NCBI GenBank assembly: GCA_020050835.1
Contig: JAGVKB010000106.1
Location: 1-63,992, forward strand
Source: Candidatus Obscuribacterales bacterium
GTDB lineage: Bacteria; Cyanobacteriota; Vampirovibrionia; Obscuribacterales; Obscuribacteraceae
DNA: 63,992 nucleotides
Direction: 5' to 3'
The translations under genes and the position numbers were made by a program. Below the pieces are notes generated by a model. The model saw nothing but the letters and a program-made list of their open reading frames with translations. It was not told the DNA's origin and searched no databases. Of this stretch, positions 27,201-35,876 are shown one piece after another (position 1 is the first letter of the stretch; each line of letters opens with the position of its first letter).

Positions 27201-28774
27201 CAGTCGACGATGGACAGGTCGAAGTTGAAGCTCGACAGCGGCTCTCCCAGTTGACCAGGGATGCCAATCAACATTGGACGGAAGTGCGCAAGTTGCTGAG
27301 CGACCTGGCCAGCGGAAGGATTCAATCACCGCGTCCGGGCGAAGCTGGTGCCGGCAATCGGCAAGACGGGCGACCCGCACAGTCCGAGTCTCCGGCGAAG
27401 CAGGAGCCGGTCCGCGAAAGTCAACCGCTTGCAGAAGATACGACCGCGGTTGGACCAAGGGTTTCTCCTGCTCCCAGGCAGATAGCTGATGCAGACTTCG
27501 TTCTGCAGGTAAAGCCGGAACGTCCATTTCAATACAACAAGCCATATGAAGATTTATTGGTGCATTCAGCGGAGTACGAATTTACCCATGATGGTCGAAA
27601 GGCGATTGAGTTTCCCTCCCAGGCGCATGCCGAAGCCTTTGCTAAGTACGTCTCTAAGTACTTCCAGGCGGTGATGCCGGCTGACACCATTGTTGCCATG
27701 CCCGAGCAGATGGGTCGGATACCCGAGATGAGGATCGCCTTCAAGGGTACCGGCATTGGCTTTGAAGGACCGGTTGTGCTCGATGCCAATGGCTCGGTGA
27801 TTGGGCTGGCTGTTAGCGGTCCCGCTGGTGAGCCTATCTTCGTGCCGGCCCGCTCTCCAAAGACCGCCTCGAGACGAAACAATGGTCAGGATATCCTGCT
27901 TGATTATGGTAACGGGAAAACGATTACGATTCCTGCTGAAAGCACGCATCGCATCAGGCTGGAGAAGCCGCCCGAGGCGAAGCCTGAAGCGATGCCTGAA
28001 GCGAAGCCCGAAGCGACTGGCATTCCAGAGGACGATGCCTCCAGGCTGCGTTACGTCAGGCAGCGCGTGAAAGCGTCTATGCCTAATAATGCAGTTACCG
28101 CCGGCAGAGGTCCAAATGGGGAATTGATTACGGTGAACAACAGTGCTGCCGATGACGGAGCGTTCCGGCGGACAGTCGAGCTGGCTGGACAGTACATCAG
28201 GTATGAGTTCAAAAACGGCGATGTCATTACCCGCTTCGCCGATAAATCGTACGAAGTGTCAATCGTAAACGGACCGACTTTCAAATTGGAAGGAAAGCCA
28301 GCTACGCCGCAACCGGCACCACCGGCTCCGCCGGAGCAGATTACGCCGCCACCGGCACCACCGGCTCCGCTGGAGCAGATTACGCCGCAACCGGCACCAC
28401 CGGCTCCGCCGGAGCAGATTGCGCCGCAACCGGCACCACCGGCTCCGCCGGAGAAGATTGCGCCGCAACCAGCCCCGGTGCCAGTCGAGCCTCCGCAGCC
28501 TGAAGCCCGAAAGGCAGGAGAGCTGCCGGCAGCGCCGGCGGCGGAAGTAAACTTGTTTGCCGGCGTGGCAGTGCCTAGAAAGTTAAGGGTTGAGGTCGCG
28601 CAAAAGGCGATGGATTGGTTTGAAAGCATGAAGGATTCGAGCCAATTTAAAATGTTCAGGGACAATGAGGAGATCAAAGGACAGGGTCTGCCGAAGGGCA
28701 CGACAGTCAGGCAGCTATTCTTGTATATGAAGAAACCAGTTCCTCCGGAATGGCAGAGTAAGCTCTCCAGCTAG
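24221..28774 (+). CDS. Giant protein with shared N-terminal module and Pro-rich tandem repeats
   Basis: 1517 residues from the ATG at 24221 (a GTG at 24218 adjoins it). Residues ~15-310 are a module shared with the proteins at 28849, 48979 and 52942: a charged helical start (QQEIRLHQRHDASKSVL), then HYAGGFLKTAGLFLQGR, a Gly/Ala-rich stretch with ALDQ, and FTGTAFGMSSGG. Residues ~400-1080 are mostly helical and charged with Pro/Ala-rich linkers and no recognised domain. Residues ~1090-1250 look like a small mixed domain. Residues ~1363-1420 are four 13-residue repeats PQPAPPAPPEQIT. The last ~90 residues form a compact domain. There is no classical signal peptide. No enzyme family is recognised. 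It converges with the related gene at 28849. Confidence 0.8.
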   Translation: MTDRPREQADSISSTDQAALQSLQQEIRLHQRHDASKSVLNRGLSAVWDRFQEETSSVETLKSFYRDAERKLATGDAEAKAQTVKEIARVVEADRKALESRETATHYAGGFLKTAGLFLQGRIGLASTVGVYALDQWNPNASWQGQIADVSLGGLKGGGMKAMFHALGHHSQTAMAKGVMLGMGNSVLDVGLSRQTYNHGLFNGLGDTLSSAADLKARAIDGAVFVASEGMFRGGNYLTRGAVKESPMLSTMFTGTAFGMSSGGVGEYMRQKSAGEEINLNKIVEHAAIQGLIDTAAASFGGLQADRQLRARLGENIQRMNLNLRDRATELKHQVLNATDSLINGSQWTPALAGIPNGFGESVRPAETSRPVNTARPESAGARPQDLVPTVLHMSSNGLGHGDNAGRSGANIDNLVSGSGRGDSPSAVRRPEGTAATPPAKVVIEVPNDLVPAANELNRLARKLIEPTAGEAEKEAVVACLKSNPRLREFAIKLAEVKNNQALSEVVRDSFDVGSLPALRTYRTILGDKSTHELWDELKSNFFPALRMEKHSAGYQSAVRTYLEMYPELKPATEAFARKCADLAIVESLDVVLGTSHAQNLRAKILETTQGQPQPPAAPEIEAKDDGGVPKTSKPAAIVSELPPEVDRKGPVATPEKAASEPIVPQSASDRLFAERINSLTVGTPAEKSAAARALAPEVDKLNDEGFLRWMQAIDSPEAMALGLESTKSSRVSKVMSALGDRLFELSDQTFLRWKEVAVNKLLDGWKLESEAFDSLPISVQKEFLSKIPSLEAGREQQWRSEAGNSSARYVPAEATAPEWAKDATIAGREQQDQQRDRQQDRGQKWRQPWKPRFFDTLDNRIDLMVHVVEAMQAAPASITPELKQKVLRLGAADKEGLIGVLDAVGYRQAGRDAPYSWVEGDPRVEANRRLLAELAPQAQNMEPLKYLFQFLRERNSAGAYAAAQEMQPPSAAPKKLSEILDELVTAKKQAGEPVDDGQVEVEARQRLSQLTRDANQHWTEVRKLLSDLASGRIQSPRPGEAGAGNRQDGRPAQSESPAKQEPVRESQPLAEDTTAVGPRVSPAPRQIADADFVLQVKPERPFQYNKPYEDLLVHSAEYEFTHDGRKAIEFPSQAHAEAFAKYVSKYFQAVMPADTIVAMPEQMGRIPEMRIAFKGTGIGFEGPVVLDANGSVIGLAVSGPAGEPIFVPARSPKTASRRNNGQDILLDYGNGKTITIPAESTHRIRLEKPPEAKPEAMPEAKPEATGIPEDDASRLRYVRQRVKASMPNNAVTAGRGPNGELITVNNSAADDGAFRRTVELAGQYIRYEFKNGDVITRFADKSYEVSIVNGPTFKLEGKPATPQPAPPAPPEQITPPPAPPAPLEQITPQPAPPAPPEQIAPQPAPPAPPEKIAPQPAPVPVEPPQPEARKAGELPAAPAAEVNLFAGVAVPRKLRVEVAQKAMDWFESMKDSSQFKMFRDNEEIKGQGLPKGTTVRQLFLYMKKPVPPEWQSKLSS
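28307..28462 (+). repeat. Four tandem 39-bp repeats inside the giant CDS
   Basis: Units at 28307, 28346, 28385 and 28424, each 39 bases, encode P-(Q/P)-PAPPAP-(P/L)-E-(Q/K)-I-(T/A). A partial fifth unit follows. Units differ by one to three bases. In-frame length suggests a repeat that can expand or shrink without frameshift and acts as a stiff Pro-rich spacer. Confidence 0.9.
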
Positions 28775-28848
28775 TCCTGATGGTACATAAGCTCGCGCTC
28801 GTCGAAGCATTGAAGCGGATTTCGGTGATTGCGAGCGAGTGGAGATTG

Positions 28849-31566
28849 CTATAGGTACGTTATATTGCTGATTTCGTTAGCCCAGCCGGTCAGCCCGATC
28901 TTGCGCAAGCAGTTTTCGAATGCTCTCAGCTGAGCGAGCTTCTCAGTAGCCGGTCTGGAAGGTATTGACGAAGGTAGCGGTTCGCGACAAGAGTTTAGCG
29001 GCTGTTCCGTCCCAATAATTTTGTGCACAAGAATCTTCGCGAGCCCGTCGCGCAATCGAAAGATTGATTGAGGCGAACTGTAGTCTAAATCTGGGTCAAC
29101 AACAATTAAGAATGCCGTGCGATCGGCCGACGCCTTTAGCTTGTTTCCACCAAGAACCACTTCCTTGCCAGTCTTTACGAGTTCACTGCCCAAGAGTGCT
29201 TGCGATTCGTCGCCGACGGCGGTGGTGAAGTCGAGCACGAAGTAATGCCCAGTTCTCTTATTAAATAGGATGTAATCTGCTTTGGCGTGGTCGGCTGCAG
29301 AGCCGCCGGGCACCGGCGCTCCCGACCAATTTCGGGCATCTAGAAACTCGAAAAATAGGATGCTGGCTGCCTTTGAATTGAGGTCGCTTCGCTCTACACC
29401 CAATCTGGTCAACAACGCGTCTCTGCGGGGACCGCCAAGCAGCCTGGATAGTAAGTTCAGCTCCTTTGTAAATTTTGAGCGGTCGTCGAAACTACTGGTT
29501 TCCGGATTCGCTATTCTTTGTTCGTCCAAGACATCCTTCAGGATCTCCGGAAGCATTTTCTCAGCAAATCGACCGGTAGTACCGCCTTGCGGTTGCAAGA
29601 ATGCCGGAAGAAGCTGTCCTCTTGCGTCGTACATTCGCGCCGGCCCCCAGAACAGATGTCTTCTGAATCTGGCCTCGATGCCTTGACAATACAACTCTTC
29701 GAGGGCATTCAGTTCGACCTCTTCCGGCTCGCTCAAGCGATCAGAAATCTTTCGGAACTCCTCACTTCTGGAATTGATCAATTCCAGATCCTGCGCGTTG
29801 CGATTGAGCAAGGCTTCCGAAGGCTCTCCTTGCGACAGGTCTTCCCAATCGGCAGTGAGTCGCTGCCGCGCTCCGCGCAATCGCTCTGCCAGACTGAGAT
29901 CTGCCGACGAGTGCCCAAGAGCCGTTGAGATCGACCACTCGCGCCGGTCGTAGTTGTCGACTTCTTCAGTGAGCCTGGCTGCAATTTGGCTTTCGCGAGA
30001 ATCCAGTGTTCGCACCTGCGCTAGATCGCTGAAGTAACTAATGCCGTCGCGTGCAATCTGAATCAACTGGCGTTCTTGTCTCGACTGCTCGAACGTAAGC
30101 GGAAGCCCCTCCTGGCGTTGTTCAACGAGTACTTCCAATTGGCAATTGGCGACGTCATCCAGTAGCTCTAGCTGTGCAGTCTTGAACTCCAGTAGCTCTG
30201 CTGTGTCGATCTCTTGCTTGGCGTGAAGTTCGAGTTCGAAGTCGATGATCTGGTCTCGGCACCGCTTGTTCTCTTCGGCTAGCTCTAAGTACTCTTCAGC
30301 GCTCAGCGAGCGCGACGATAGCGCTTCGCGATGATCCGAAATCAAGGTCGTATCCGCCACACCGGTCGCCTGCATCATGAAGTCGTGCAGAGTCGACTCA
30401 GGCGGTTTGCAATTCGGTGCGCAGTTTTCGATCGAACCGGCAGTGGCTACCGCTAGCGGCGGCAATCTGCCGCTGCCAGGTGGAAATCTATTGAGGAGAT
30501 CCGCAATTGCCTTGTCGACAGCCCGGCAAATTCCTTCGCCACTTTCGACGACTCTGGGCAGATTCTGTTCGGCCTTTTGATCTATCCTCGTGCATAAGGG
30601 GAGATCAGCTTGAATCCCTCCCGGAATGGCAGCCACAGTGTCGAACGCTCCCTGCAGTACGCCTCTCAACAGTACTTTGTTGAGATCAAGCTGCTCGCCG
30701 GCACCATTTTGGCGTGCTAACTCTCCGGATGTGCCTGAAGCGAAACCGAAGGTGGTACCGGTCAGCATCGTAGTAAGCAGCGGACTTCTTTTGATAACGT
30801 CGCGAGTAAGTTGATTGCCACCGGCCAACATCCCGTGTGCTGCCCCGAACACTGCTATGTCATTAATCAACGCGGCTGGAGAGAATGTTTTCTGAGTTAC
30901 TTTGCTCAATCCCAGTCCGAGGTCGAATCGGCCAGTCTCTTGATTGATGTAAGTCGAACGATCTAATCCTAGTTCGGTCGTCCGAGCGGAGACACCCATG
31001 CCAACTCCCTGGGCCGCAATTCCTAGCTTCGCTTGACCGAGGGCGTTAATTGTTGCCTTCGTCAGAAGACCCTTTGCTGCGCCCAAACCTAAATCTTGAA
31101 CTTGAGTGGAGAGGCTGTCTGTTGGTTTTGCCTGGTCGAGTGCCGATGTGAGCATCATTCCGGCCAAGGCAGATCTTCCCTTCAAGAACAACGTCATTGT
31201 TTTGAGAAATCCGCCGGCATAGTGACTTACTTCGTCTTCGAAGTTGAGCCGTTGCTTGTCTTGCTTGATGGCGCTGTCGGCCCGCTTGTTAATCTCTTTT
31301 AGTAAGTCCTTGTCGCCTGAGCCGACAGCCTTGCGAGCGTCAGCTTGCAGCAATTCCAGCTCCTTGAGAGACTCCCTTTCGTTCGACGAAAGAATTCCCA
31401 ACGCTTTGCTCAAGTAGCTTTGCTGTTTGTCATGCCGGCGATGGAAATCAAGCTCGGATTGCAATGCCACAACGGTTGCATTTTTACTGCCGCTGCTGTC
31501 TTGGCTGTGCTCATTGTCTGTGGAGTATGCCGGAATATCTCCGCCCATGCGATCAGCCTCGCTCAT
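28849..31566 (-). CDS. Large protein with the shared N-terminal module and a possible nuclease-like C terminus
   Basis: 905 residues. Residues ~35-335 repeat the module seen at 24221: LQSELDFHRRHDKQQSYL, HYAGGFLKTMTLFLKGR, ALDQ, and LTGTTFGFASGTSGELARQNGAGE. Residues ~400-640 are charged, long helices, probably coiled coil. The C-terminal part (~640-860) has a mixed alpha/beta pattern including KADYILFNKRTGHYFVLDFT near 758-777, followed by VVLGGNKLK. Asp-x(n)-hydrophobic-D/E-x-T/K is reminiscent of PD-(D/E)XK nucleases, but the expected Lys is replaced by Thr, so this is only a hint. There is no signal peptide. It converges with the 24221 gene across 74 bases; the pair probably arose from a shared ancestor. 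Confidence 0.78.
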   Translation of the reverse strand: MSEADRMGGDIPAYSTDNEHSQDSSGSKNATVVALQSELDFHRRHDKQQSYLSKALGILSSNERESLKELELLQADARKAVGSGDKDLLKEINKRADSAIKQDKQRLNFEDEVSHYAGGFLKTMTLFLKGRSALAGMMLTSALDQAKPTDSLSTQVQDLGLGAAKGLLTKATINALGQAKLGIAAQGVGMGVSARTTELGLDRSTYINQETGRFDLGLGLSKVTQKTFSPAALINDIAVFGAAHGMLAGGNQLTRDVIKRSPLLTTMLTGTTFGFASGTSGELARQNGAGEQLDLNKVLLRGVLQGAFDTVAAIPGGIQADLPLCTRIDQKAEQNLPRVVESGEGICRAVDKAIADLLNRFPPGSGRLPPLAVATAGSIENCAPNCKPPESTLHDFMMQATGVADTTLISDHREALSSRSLSAEEYLELAEENKRCRDQIIDFELELHAKQEIDTAELLEFKTAQLELLDDVANCQLEVLVEQRQEGLPLTFEQSRQERQLIQIARDGISYFSDLAQVRTLDSRESQIAARLTEEVDNYDRREWSISTALGHSSADLSLAERLRGARQRLTADWEDLSQGEPSEALLNRNAQDLELINSRSEEFRKISDRLSEPEEVELNALEELYCQGIEARFRRHLFWGPARMYDARGQLLPAFLQPQGGTTGRFAEKMLPEILKDVLDEQRIANPETSSFDDRSKFTKELNLLSRLLGGPRRDALLTRLGVERSDLNSKAASILFFEFLDARNWSGAPVPGGSAADHAKADYILFNKRTGHYFVLDFTTAVGDESQALLGSELVKTGKEVVLGGNKLKASADRTAFLIVVDPDLDYSSPQSIFRLRDGLAKILVHKIIGTEQPLNSCREPLPSSIPSRPATEKLAQLRAFENCLRKIGLTGWANEISNITYL

Positions 31567-31733
31567 AGAGTGGAATCATCCAATCCTATTCCATGGCCAG
31601 CTTTCATTCACTGTGCAATTGCACACAAGTTCGCGGACTGCCCGGGCCTAAGTTCACGCTCCGAGGCAAGGCGGTGGGATTCTCGTTAGATCTGTATGAT
31701 ATCTGGCTTTGCTGCTGTGAAGAACTTTAGCGG

Positions 31734-32816
31734 TTAGCGACCAACTCGACGTAGCGCTCTGACTGCGGCACGCCTGGCGAAGTAGCCTGCATCATTAGCA
31801 CCGCGTTTACTGAGCGAAACTGTGCGTTGCCCGCCGACTCCGCCGCCCGGCCCGTGAGTGCGGAAGCCACCGCCGCCGCCACCAGGTCCAAAGGTGCGAA
31901 ATCCCTGACCCATCAAGCCACTGGAAGCTGCCATCATCATCGGCATCATCATTACGTTGCCGATCATCTCTTCCATTCCCCCGCCCATAGCGCCAGCCAT
32001 CGAGCTGCCCATTCCCATTCCCATTCCCATCATTCCCATACCACCGGATGCGGGGCTGGGACAGGTTTCGTCGATATCTTTGAAGTTCTTCAAGTGTGAG
32101 CCGGTACCCATATCTGCGCTCATGTCGCCGCTGCCGAGCGAATTCATGTCAGCTCCGCCGAACTGATTGGCGCTGCTGACAAATCCCTGGAGCTGCGGAT
32201 TGGAGCTCTGCGCCATCGCTGTCGGTGCCATGGTGGCATTGTTGGTGATCATCGATTGACCGTTGGAGCTGGTCCAATCCGATTGTCCTGACTGTCCCAT
32301 GTTTATGCTGCCAGCGGATCCTTGTGGATTGATGAAGCTGGACTGACCGGTGTATCCGGCGGCAGTGGAGCTGCCTGGTGAGGTCCAGCCTGACTGGCCA
32401 TTTGAGCTGCTGCCATAACTTGCGGAAGAATTGCCTGGGCTTACCCAGCCAGATTGTCCAACCGAGTTTGCGGAGCTTGGTTGACTCCAACCTGATTGAC
32501 TGACCGCTGCGCTTTCCGGAGAGCGCGTGGAGCTGCCGGAGCCGATCCATTGAGATTGTCCAATAGCGCCGGCGCCGGAGTTATTCGTCGACCCTTGGGA
32601 GCCGACCCAGTCGGATTGACCAAGTAAGCCTGCTTGCGAGCCAGCCGGTGCGGAGCCCGATGGTGACACCCAATCCGATTGCCCAAGGGCACCCGAAGAT
32701 CCATCCTGCCAGTCGCTGTCGAAGGCGAATGCCGGCATGCTCATTTGGCAGACAAGCAGGGCGATTGCAAGAAGTGTGGATTTGCGAGAATCGAAACTCG
32801 GCATGGGAGAAATCAC
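31734..32816 (-). CDS. Secreted GQSxW repeat protein with Gly/Met-rich tail
   Basis: 360 residues from a GTG at 32816 with GGAGGA close upstream; an ATG four codons later is possible. A signal peptide covers the start (LLAIALLVCQMSMPAFA). Residues ~40-190 contain about nine copies of a degenerate unit G-Q-S-x-W-(V/I/T) separated by Ser/Gly/Pro-rich linkers of ~15-20 residues. Residues ~255-300 are Gly/Met-rich (GMGMMGMGMGMG), then a Gly-rich stretch (PGGGGGG) and a basic tail. The composition resembles extracellular structural or adhesive proteins. No family is recognised. Metal binding by the Met-rich segment is possible but speculative. Confidence 0.75.
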   Translation of the reverse strand: MISPMPSFDSRKSTLLAIALLVCQMSMPAFAFDSDWQDGSSGALGQSDWVSPSGSAPAGSQAGLLGQSDWVGSQGSTNNSGAGAIGQSQWIGSGSSTRSPESAAVSQSGWSQPSSANSVGQSGWVSPGNSSASYGSSSNGQSGWTSPGSSTAAGYTGQSSFINPQGSAGSINMGQSGQSDWTSSNGQSMITNNATMAPTAMAQSSNPQLQGFVSSANQFGGADMNSLGSGDMSADMGTGSHLKNFKDIDETCPSPASGGMGMMGMGMGMGSSMAGAMGGGMEEMIGNVMMMPMMMAASSGLMGQGFRTFGPGGGGGGFRTHGPGGGVGGQRTVSLSKRGANDAGYFARRAAVRALRRVGR

Positions 32817-32995
32817 GGCTCCTCCAGTGGAACACTGTGGGAATCAAATCTTTGTAGGCTCGATGTTATTCCGATCTCCAGGCTAAGTCAACAATTCGAT
32901 GGGAATCCTACGTAGCTGTTTTGCCATATTTCGAAAAAGTTTCCCTTGGAGCAGACCGGCTCTCGGTCAAAAGTGCTGCCAAAAGATTCCATCGC

Positions 32996-33015
32996 CAGTG
33001 GGGGAATTCCCACTG
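32996..33015. terminator. Hairpin downstream of the 33091 gene, weak terminator candidate
   Basis: CAGTGGG (32996-33002), a six-base loop GGAATT, and CCCACTG (33009-33015); the centre GGGAATTCCC is itself palindromic. It lies 75 bases after the end of the minus-strand gene at 33091. No T-run follows on the minus strand, so it could instead be an operator. Confidence 0.25.
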
Positions 33016-33090
33016 AAGCTAATCTGTGAGCGCTTCTGCGGGCGCAGTAGCGTAGGCAGATAAGAACAAGACCGAAAATTGGGCGATTAC

Positions 33091-33786
33091 TTATTCGTGC
33101 TGGTTATATTGGCGACGTTTGGTCTCTTTGCCGAGCCAGCTGTAATCGATCTCCTCAACCGACCCATCGGAGTGGCTAATGCGTTTCCCCGAAACGAACG
33201 GACTCATCTTGCCGCCGGTGTCAGGGTACTTGAGCTCTGCAACGGTCCAGCTGCCATCCGGTTTCATACTTTCCATCAAAACCGGGCGGGCATAACGATC
33301 CAATACTTTGGCTTCTTTGGTTCCGTCCGCCGAGCGAATCTGAGTCCTGGTGCTGCCGCAGGGAGCAGTCTGGACTGTTGTGGCTGTGCCGTCTGGCAGA
33401 ACGCTGTGAGACAACTTGCAGTCAGGTGAGTGGAAGAGATCTAGTACTGGTACATGAGGAAACTTCTGGGCCGTTTGTAAATTGGTTTCCAGCGAGAGTG
33501 CGTGCAGGGAGAGCGCTTGTTTGACAGTGTTTTCGAGGCGCTCCTGCTGATGGTTTAGCAGCTCAGGCTCGAAGCTTGGAAGTTGAAGCTCGCCAGTTCT
33601 ATTGAGTCCGGAAGGGCGTGAACTCTTGACCGATGGTGGTGCCCAGAGCGCTCGCTGGACGTCAGACCAGTCGAAATCCTGCTTGCCTAAGCCGTTATGA
33701 CGATCGGTGGCGGAGGATTGCTGGCTCAATCCCACGTTGTCGAATTCAAGTTGACTTGGTGTATATCGATCTATGCTAGATGACAT
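33091..33786 (-). CDS. Orphan protein with DG-rich C-terminal beta segment
   Basis: 231 residues from the ATG at 33786, behind AGGGC at suitable spacing; a TTG at 33801 is in frame. The N-terminal ~80 residues are polar. Residues ~80-115 look helical (LLNHQQERLENTVKQALSL). The C-terminal half is a chain of short beta-like pieces with repeated Asp-Gly (LPDGTATTV, SADGTKEAKV, KPDGSWTV, HSDGSVEEI), like the DG-rich repeat stretches of many lineage-specific proteins. There is no signal peptide, membrane segment or recognised family. It is transcribed in the same direction as its neighbours, but gaps of more than 230 bases separate them. Confidence 0.62.
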   Translation of the reverse strand: MSSSIDRYTPSQLEFDNVGLSQQSSATDRHNGLGKQDFDWSDVQRALWAPPSVKSSRPSGLNRTGELQLPSFEPELLNHQQERLENTVKQALSLHALSLETNLQTAQKFPHVPVLDLFHSPDCKLSHSVLPDGTATTVQTAPCGSTRTQIRSADGTKEAKVLDRYARPVLMESMKPDGSWTVAELKYPDTGGKMSPFVSGKRISHSDGSVEEIDYSWLGKETKRRQYNQHE

Positions 33787-34037
33787 TACTGCCCTGCTCA
33801 AACAGAGTTATACCGGCGACAATAAAGAAACTGTCCTACTACGGGCGGTTTCAAGATATGCCGCGACCGGCAGCGACGGCAAGGTAGAAATCGGGTGTTA
33901 CCCAGTGTTAATAGCGACTAGGAAACGACTCGCTAAAAGCAAGCGAAATTCATTGTGCCGTTAAGCCACTTTCTTGTCAAGAACATTTAATCTGCGAGCT
34001 AAAGTCGGTTCATTTTTTGTAACCGCTGGTGATGCAG

Positions 34038-35666
34038 CTACTGTTTGCTCAAATCTTTGAAGAGCGCAAGCGGGACGCTGCGCTCCTTCGCGCGATTCTT
34101 TGCTTCGCGAGCAGCAGAGAGCAATGTCCCGATTTCGGCGCAATCCTCAGGCAATGAGGCCACGCCCATCGAAATTGAAATGCTGCGAACGTCTGGAGTT
34201 TGCGGTACCGGAGCGCTGCGAATCACTTCCGATGTCTGATTGCAGAACATCGCTGCGGCTGCGGTATTTGTGTTGGACAACAGCACCACGTAATCGAATG
34301 TTTCGAAGTGCGCAAAGAAATCCGTCTTTCGTGTAATTGATGAAATTCGATTGGAGATCTCTTTGATGGCGGCCAGTGGCAGCGTCTCCAATTGTCCTTG
34401 CGGTCCGGTAGGACGGTAGCGCATTTCCAGCACCGCGACTGAGAATGGCCAGCCAAAAGACTTAAATCGATTGAACTCCAGATCAAGAAAGTAGAGAAAT
34501 GCCGGAAACGAAAACAACCCGGTTTCCGATCTTTGCAATGCTTTACTGACCGTCTCTATCGCCGCTTGATCGATGCCGAACGACTTAAGCGGCGATTGCC
34601 GTTCGGTCGTCACCAATGGTGCTTTGTCGGTCACCGAAACAAGATCGCAGGAGATCATGTTGAACATGATTGGTATCCATTCTGTTTTTGGTAGAGGCAC
34701 TTTGCGAAGAACGTCGTAAAGTGTGCTTTTGTTGTCGATCGCCTGGTAAAAGCGCTTTTGGACTGCCAAATCGACCGGCGATCCTTTTTGAACCATCTGC
34801 TCAAATTGCGCTTCGGCGATGTTTTTTTGCTTTCTCAAAAGGAAAGACTGCGACTTTACCCCATGCTCCAGCAGAAATTTGTTGTGGTCAACTAAAGTAA
34901 CTCCTTCCATCAGGAGTGAATCGAGCCGCTTAGTTACAGTTCGGTGGCTGGTTCGCTCGTCGGGATAGAACTGAAACTGTCCGTCGTCCCACATCAGGAG
35001 CTCGATAATGGCGAGGTCTCCCATCGTGGTGCCAATCTGGGCGTGAACCGGCACGCCTAATTCGAAATAAAGATCGGAGCTCCCTTGCTCTGCCACTACG
35101 CCTAAGCGTCCGGTCATCTTGCTTAAGACGACGGATTGAAGCAGATTGGGTACCTGCATGTTTGCCAGGTCGCCAGAGAGAATCGCTCGTGCGCGGGTAG
35201 TTGAGTCTGTTAACGAAGGGTCGAGCTGCCAGGTCGGCGTCGAATGCGGTTGGCTGTAGCCTTGATTGGCGGTCTGGGCTTCCTTGCGCTCTTCCGGCGG
35301 CTTGACAGCCGAGACATAAGCGCCGGCTTGATGAGCCTTATCTTGCAGTTGACCACCGCTTGATTCGCCCAGAATAAGATTCAAAATGAGCTGCAAATCA
35401 CCGGTGGGATAAGTCCACAGCACTCTGGTATCCGGGCCATCGCCGGCGTGCATCGTCCAGGTTTGCTCGTTGCCGTCCGGGTCCACCACCAGCGATAACA
35501 TGAAAGACGCGTGCCCAGCGCTCCAGGGTAGTTCGACTGTCCGACCACGACTTTTCTGGGCCTGACCGACGGCATACTGGATGTCGTCAAAACCAGGATT
35601 GGACGGCAACTTAGGCAGCCGAACGTTAGAAATTTGCGAGGGTTGTTGCTTCTTGGGCTGGAACAT
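34038..35666 (-). CDS. DUF4388 (PatA-N-like) protein with degenerate GGDEF domain
   Basis: 542 residues. The N-terminal ~110 residues form a small domain of unknown type (WTMHAGDGPDTRVLWTYPTGDLQLI). Residues ~170-280 match the DUF4388 pattern: LSGDLANMQVPNLLQSVVLSKMTGRL, DLYFELGVPVHAQIG, FYPDERTSHR. Residues ~375-530 have the GGDEF-domain layout (FLYFLDLEFNRFKSFGWPFSVAVLEM, RKTDFFAHF, SISMGVASLPED, AREAKNRAKERS). The signature is FETFD in place of GGDEF, so cyclase activity is unlikely and a binding or signalling role is more probable. DUF4388 occurs in PatA-type cyanobacterial regulators and in deltaproteobacteria. It is monocistronic as far as can be seen. Confidence 0.84.
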   Translation of the reverse strand: MFQPKKQQPSQISNVRLPKLPSNPGFDDIQYAVGQAQKSRGRTVELPWSAGHASFMLSLVVDPDGNEQTWTMHAGDGPDTRVLWTYPTGDLQLILNLILGESSGGQLQDKAHQAGAYVSAVKPPEERKEAQTANQGYSQPHSTPTWQLDPSLTDSTTRARAILSGDLANMQVPNLLQSVVLSKMTGRLGVVAEQGSSDLYFELGVPVHAQIGTTMGDLAIIELLMWDDGQFQFYPDERTSHRTVTKRLDSLLMEGVTLVDHNKFLLEHGVKSQSFLLRKQKNIAEAQFEQMVQKGSPVDLAVQKRFYQAIDNKSTLYDVLRKVPLPKTEWIPIMFNMISCDLVSVTDKAPLVTTERQSPLKSFGIDQAAIETVSKALQRSETGLFSFPAFLYFLDLEFNRFKSFGWPFSVAVLEMRYRPTGPQGQLETLPLAAIKEISNRISSITRKTDFFAHFETFDYVVLLSNTNTAAAAMFCNQTSEVIRSAPVPQTPDVRSISISMGVASLPEDCAEIGTLLSAAREAKNRAKERSVPLALFKDLSKQ

Positions 35667-35876
35667 TCAAGCCACTTCCGTAGCTGGCTGGCTACAGGGA
35701 AAACTGAATCTATTATAAGCGTGTTGAAGCGGACCGCTCGCAGCTGGGATTCTTCAGTCCAAGCAGATGCCGGCTCAGCTCGAAGTTTAGCGCAGTCGAG
35801 CCGCAGTTTGGACCGATAGCGCTATTGCTCAGGCCGGCCTGAAGGACTGCCTGCTTTGCCGTTCGGTTCTTCCCGT

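Noticed and set aside
28307-28475. CRISPR-like array
   Set aside because: The repeats are contiguous, in frame and coding, with no spacers and no cas genes nearby.
28051-28701. 216-codon minus-strand frame rich in Gly, Ala and Cys opposite the Pro-rich repeats
   Set aside because: It is the antisense image of the in-frame 39-bp repeats in the giant CDS; its repeat pattern follows directly from the sense strand.
33773-33964. 63-codon plus-strand frame starting opposite the 33786 start
   Set aside because: No ribosome-binding site, no recognisable protein features, and it overlaps the well-supported minus-strand start.
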